Shown piece after piece: positions 61,440 to 64,000 of a stretch of 64,000 bases of DNA. Location: positions 1-64,000 of the forward strand of contig JAGAVJ010000053.1 of NCBI GenBank assembly GCA_017942005.1, in the 5' to 3' direction. The notes beneath the pieces are model-generated. The model did not search any database. It saw nothing but the letters and a program-made list of their open reading frames with translations, and was not told the DNA's origin. The position numbers and the translations under genes were made by a program. The stretch is from Clostridia bacterium (lineage in GTDB: Bacteria; Bacillota; Clostridia; Oscillospirales; CAG-272). The first letter of the stretch is position 1. Every line of letters starts with the position of its first letter.

Positions 61440-62693
61440 ATGACAAAGATAGATATCATTTCCGGTTTTCTTGGCGCCGGTAAAACAACGTTAATTAAAA
61501 AACTGATCTCAGAAAGCTACAAGGGGGAAAAGCTTGTCCTTGTGGAAAATGAGTTTGGTGAAATTGGTGTAGACGGCGGCTTTATGAAGGACGCCGGGAT
61601 CGAGGTTTCGGAAATCAATTCCGGCTGCATCTGCTGCTCTCTGGTCGGTGACTTCCGTGCTGCTCTGGCAGAGGTTGTGGAAAAGTATGCACCTGACCGC
61701 ATCATTATTGAACCTTCCGGCGTTGGGAAACTGTCTGACGTCATTCGTGCGGCACAGGGCGCCAAGACGGACGGCAAGGCAGAATTGAACAGTTTTATCA
61801 CCGTTGCAGACTGCACAAAGGCAAAGATGTATATGAAGAACTTTGGTGAATTCTTCAACGATCAAATTGAAAATGCGGGATGCATCATTTTAAGCCGTAC
61901 ACAGAAAATGGACGAAGCAAAGCTGGAAACCGTTGTAGCGCTCCTGCGTGAACACAATCCGGAAGCTGTGATCATAACAACACCTTGGGATGCAATCAGC
62001 GGTGATGTCATCCGTTCTGCAATGGAAAAGACAACCGACTTGGCTGCGGAGCTGATGGAAGCGGTGAAAGCTGACCTTGCGCAGGAAGAAGAGGCGCATG
62101 AACATCACCATCATCACCATCATGATGACGATGAAGAGTGCTGCTGCCACCATCATGACGAAGAAGACGAGCACGAGCACCATCATCACCATGATGAGGA
62201 GGAGGAATGCTGCTGCCACCATCATGACGATGAGGACGAGCACGAACACCATCATCACCACGATGACGATGAGGAATGCTGCTGCCACCATCATGACGAT
62301 GAAGAGGAACACGAGCACCATCATCACCACGATGACGATGAGGAATGCTGCTGCCATTATCACCATGACGAAGAAGACGAGCATGAGCATCACCATCACC
62401 ACCATCATCATGCGGACGAAGTCTTTACAAACTGGGGCAAGGAAACACCGAAGAAGTTTGCACGTGAGGCTTTGGACGAAGCACTCAAAGAACTTTCCAG
62501 GGAAGACAGCAGCTGCGGCGTGATTTTGCGTGCAAAGGGTATTTTGCAGGCAGTGGATGGCAGCTGGATGCAGTTTGACTTGACACCCGGTGAATATGAA
62601 ATCCGAGAGGGTAGCGCGAACTATACCGGTATGATCTGTGTCATCGGAACCAAACTGGATGAAGAAAAGCTTGCCGCACTGTTCGGTCTGTAA
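61440..62693 (+). CDS. CobW/ZNG1-type GTPase metallochaperone with His/Cys repeat
   Basis: A G3E-family GTPase of 417 residues likely to deliver a metal ion, zinc being the usual choice. Walker A is GFLGAGKTTLIKKL (residues 9-22), with NEFGEIGVDG and the CxCC metal motif GCICCSL (~62-68). Between GTPase and C-terminal domain (~219-325) lies a repeat of 23 residues in four copies, each with ECCC-HHH, acidic residues and HEHHHHH. The CobW C-terminal domain follows (VILRAKGILQAVDGSWMQFD). His loops are common in the family, but tandem Cys3-His3 units are unusual. ATG 61440 follows AAAGGAA. Confidence 0.9.
   Translation: MTKIDIISGFLGAGKTTLIKKLISESYKGEKLVLVENEFGEIGVDGGFMKDAGIEVSEINSGCICCSLVGDFRAALAEVVEKYAPDRIIIEPSGVGKLSDVIRAAQGAKTDGKAELNSFITVADCTKAKMYMKNFGEFFNDQIENAGCIILSRTQKMDEAKLETVVALLREHNPEAVIITTPWDAISGDVIRSAMEKTTDLAAELMEAVKADLAQEEEAHEHHHHHHHDDDEECCCHHHDEEDEHEHHHHHDEEEECCCHHHDDEDEHEHHHHHDDDEECCCHHHDDEEEHEHHHHHDDDEECCCHYHHDEEDEHEHHHHHHHHADEVFTNWGKETPKKFAREALDEALKELSREDSSCGVILRAKGILQAVDGSWMQFDLTPGEYEIREGSANYTGMICVIGTKLDEEKLAALFGL
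62094..62415 (+). repeat. 69-bp coding tandem repeat (His/Cys/acidic)
   Basis: TGCTGCTGCC recurs at 62139, 62208, 62277 and 62346, an exact period of 69 bp (23 codons). Copies differ at a few silent and conservative positions. The array is flanked by longer CAT/CAC runs. Confidence 0.92.
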
Positions 62694-62711
62694 TACGGAG
62701 AGACAAGCCCT

Positions 62712-63671
62712 ATGAGTAACAGAGAAACCGCTGTTTTTATCTTCAATGGTCTGCTGGAGTCCGGCAAAACCGTAATGATTCGTCGTTTCCTTGACAATCC
62801 GCAGATTTGTGACGGTAAGCGCCGTGTGCTGCTGCTCCTTTGTGAAGAAGGGATTGAAGAACTGGAAGAGCCGCTTCTGAAGAAAAACAATGTTACGCAA
62901 GTGACATTGGAGGAAGAATCGGAATTTACTGCCGCATTGTTTGAAACATACGAAAAAGAATATAAACCGGATATCGTTGTAATTGAGTATAACGGCATGT
63001 GGCGTGGGACGCTCCCCTTGGAAATCCGTTATCCGGATGGCTGGCAGGTTGCTGAGGTCATGACGACTGTCGATTCTTCTACCTTTGATGCATATTCTAA
63101 GAACCTGCGAGCGATTATGATTGAGCAGTATAAAATTACGGATATCGTTGTGTTCAATCGTTTCGACGATGCGAAGGGAATGGATAAAATTGCATTCCGT
63201 AGCTTGATCAAAGCGGCAAATATGAATGCCCAGGTCGTGTTTGAGTATGAGGACGGTCATATCGATACGGAGTTTGACGCCTCTCCGTTCGATCTCACAA
63301 AAGAAGAACTTGATATTCCGGACAACGATTTCGGTGTGTTTTATTTTGATATTATGGATCATGCAGGGAAATATGACGGAAAAATGATCAATCTCCGTGC
63401 AATGGTAGTCAAGCTGGCAGGTACAAAAATGCCGGGCTTCCTTGTGGGACGCTTTGCAATGACCTGCTGTGAAAATGACATCCAGTTTATCTCGATTTAT
63501 TGCAAAAACACGATGAAATTCAAAAATAAGGCATGGTACAATATACAGGCAAAGGTCGTCTGTGTGGATGCTTCTATTTATGGCGAAGCATCCGGCGAGG
63601 TATTGCCTGCGTTTGAAGTGTTGTCGATGACGCCGGCATCCAAACCGGAGCAGGAAGTTATCACGTTCTGA
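62712..63671 (+). CDS. CobW-like P-loop protein with DUF1980-like C-terminus
   Basis: A 319-residue partner of the preceding CobW gene, 18 bp downstream. The N-terminal domain has Walker A FNGLLESGKTVMIRRFL (~10-26), but the GCICC metal motif is absent, LLLLCEEGIEELEE standing near that place. The domain from ~205 on (FGVFYFDIMDHAGKYDGKMINLRAMV; FLVGRFAMTCCENDIQFISIYC) resembles DUF1980 of the YcgQ/TIGR03943 proteins, which accompany metal-related permeases. It probably works with the first CobW in metal handling. The domain match is from memory and should be treated as tentative. Confidence 0.75.
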   Translation: MSNRETAVFIFNGLLESGKTVMIRRFLDNPQICDGKRRVLLLLCEEGIEELEEPLLKKNNVTQVTLEEESEFTAALFETYEKEYKPDIVVIEYNGMWRGTLPLEIRYPDGWQVAEVMTTVDSSTFDAYSKNLRAIMIEQYKITDIVVFNRFDDAKGMDKIAFRSLIKAANMNAQVVFEYEDGHIDTEFDASPFDLTKEELDIPDNDFGVFYFDIMDHAGKYDGKMINLRAMVVKLAGTKMPGFLVGRFAMTCCENDIQFISIYCKNTMKFKNKAWYNIQAKVVCVDASIYGEASGEVLPAFEVLSMTPASKPEQEVITF

Positions 63672-63686
63672 TACTGTAGAAAAAAG

Positions 63687-63731
63687 AATCAGCGTATCTT
63701 TTCCATAGGAGAAGATACGCTGATTTTTTTA
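63687..63731 (+). terminator. Terminator of the CobW pair
   Basis: Perfect 14-bp stem AATCAGCGTATCTT (63687-63700) with its complement (63712-63725), then a T run. Confidence 0.92.
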
Positions 63732-63732
63732 T

Positions 63733-63930
63733 GTGAGTTCGATGGTTCATGGGGAAAACTTTTTTAAAAAAAGCTTTTCCCCAACCCCCATTCAAAAAAC
63801 TTCAAACAGGAAAGATAAAATAATAATCATGTTAAAAGTTTTTGAGGGATGCCCAAGTGGCGGGAGGGCTGTCGCATTACATGCTCCATCCTTTTCAAAA
63901 ACGCCCCAAGAGCGATTCCATCGAACTCAC
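63733..63930 (+). repeat. Dispersed MITE-like repeat, copy R5 (long form)
   Basis: A 198-bp unit with perfect 12-bp termini GTGAGTTCGATG / CATCGAACTCAC. The left half has GGGGAAAAC...GCTTTTCCCC as in R2. The right half differs (TTTTTGAGGGATGCCCAAG, GGCGGGAGGGC) and matches fragment R6. It lies between convergent genes. Confidence 0.82.
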
Positions 63931-63936
63931 GTCTTT

Positions 63937-64000
63937 TTAGATATTTTGCAAAATTGCAGCTGCGGTATCCTGTCTGCGCATGGCGGCACAGGTTTCCTCA
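63937..64000 (-). CDS. 3' end of an unidentified gene (partial)
   Basis: A minus-strand frame enters from beyond the window and ends at TAA (63939-63937). The visible residues are EETCAAMRRQDTAAAILQNI. Composition looks like real coding sequence and the repeat R5 separates it from the CobW pair. Too little is visible to name it. Confidence 0.5.
   Translation of the reverse strand, partial: EETCAAMRRQDTAAAILQNI

Noticed and set aside
62139..62415. Regular 69-bp repeat resembling a CRISPR-like array
   Set aside because: The units are tandem with no spacers and lie in frame inside a well-supported CobW gene.
61890..63362. Long open frame (490 codons) on the minus strand across both CobW genes
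   Set aside because: It mirrors the acidic/His repeat and the second CobW gene, has no SD, and its hydrophobic composition is what the complement of GAY/CAY-rich codons yields.

Overview
The window comes from a spore-forming, Gram-positive member of the Clostridia. It carries the sporulation sigma factors SigG and SigK, a SPOCS/LysM spore-coat protein (SipL type), RNase M5, ribosomal protein L31, a DnaG-RpoD pair, many lipoproteins with Cys lipoboxes, and purine-rich Shine-Dalgarno (SD) sites. Coding density is moderate. Most genes stand alone or in runs of two or three, separated by strong hairpins. Promoters read as sigma-A sites with an exact 17-nt spacer, often with TG one base ahead of the -10. 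No genus can be named from sequence alone.

Layout. 1-220: 3' end of a 23S rRNA and a terminator, with no 5S gene behind it. 0.3-1.9 kb: AT-rich acetyltransferase and P-loop NTPase. 2.1-12.2 kb: ComEC and a giant cyclic beta-glucan synthase-like enzyme. 12.4-17.9 kb: SigG, an SGNH hydrolase, a solute-binding lipoprotein, a CPBP protease, TadA and a TmrB-like ATPase. 18.0-23.2 kb: carbohydrate locus with an OPA-type MFS transporter divergent from a TIM-barrel epimerase and a GH78 rhamnosidase. 23.3-27.3 kb: SecG, RNase R, RNase M5 and GtrA. 27.4-31.7 kb: an Asn-rich surface protein with 11-residue repeats, an RNHCP protein, SipL and SigK. 31.9-36.3 kb: a small unknown protein, B12-binding radical SAM enzyme, ferredoxin, DUF1292 protein, a candidate structured RNA and a Tim44-like protein. 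36.4-42.5 kb: SIS-kinase-SIS operon, GH99-like lipoprotein and a small lipoprotein. 42.6-47.1 kb: tRNA-Leu(CAA), acetyltransferase, SGNH protein, DUF4358 lipoprotein, MATE pump and a small Cys protein. 47.4-53.0 kb: L31, HflX, YigZ, DnaG and RpoD. 53.2-56.4 kb: a large lipoprotein, Fe-dependent alcohol dehydrogenase and tRNA-Leu(UAG). 56.5-61.3 kb: acetyltransferase, NUDIX, unknown membrane protein and two tandem MutS-like ATPases. 61.3-63.7 kb: two CobW-type proteins, the first with a His/Cys metal-binding repeat.

The most unusual signal is regulatory. At least eight unrelated genes on both strands share a leader in which a hairpin lies between the SD sequence and the start codon. The stem sequence differs from gene to gene but pairing is kept, and a box resembling GGTCATAA follows before the ATG. 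This looks like an undescribed translation-initiation element. A second dispersed family, 100-200 bp with 12-bp terminal inverted repeats, occupies several intergenic gaps and resembles a MITE. A third set consists of terminators with near-identical stems between convergent genes.
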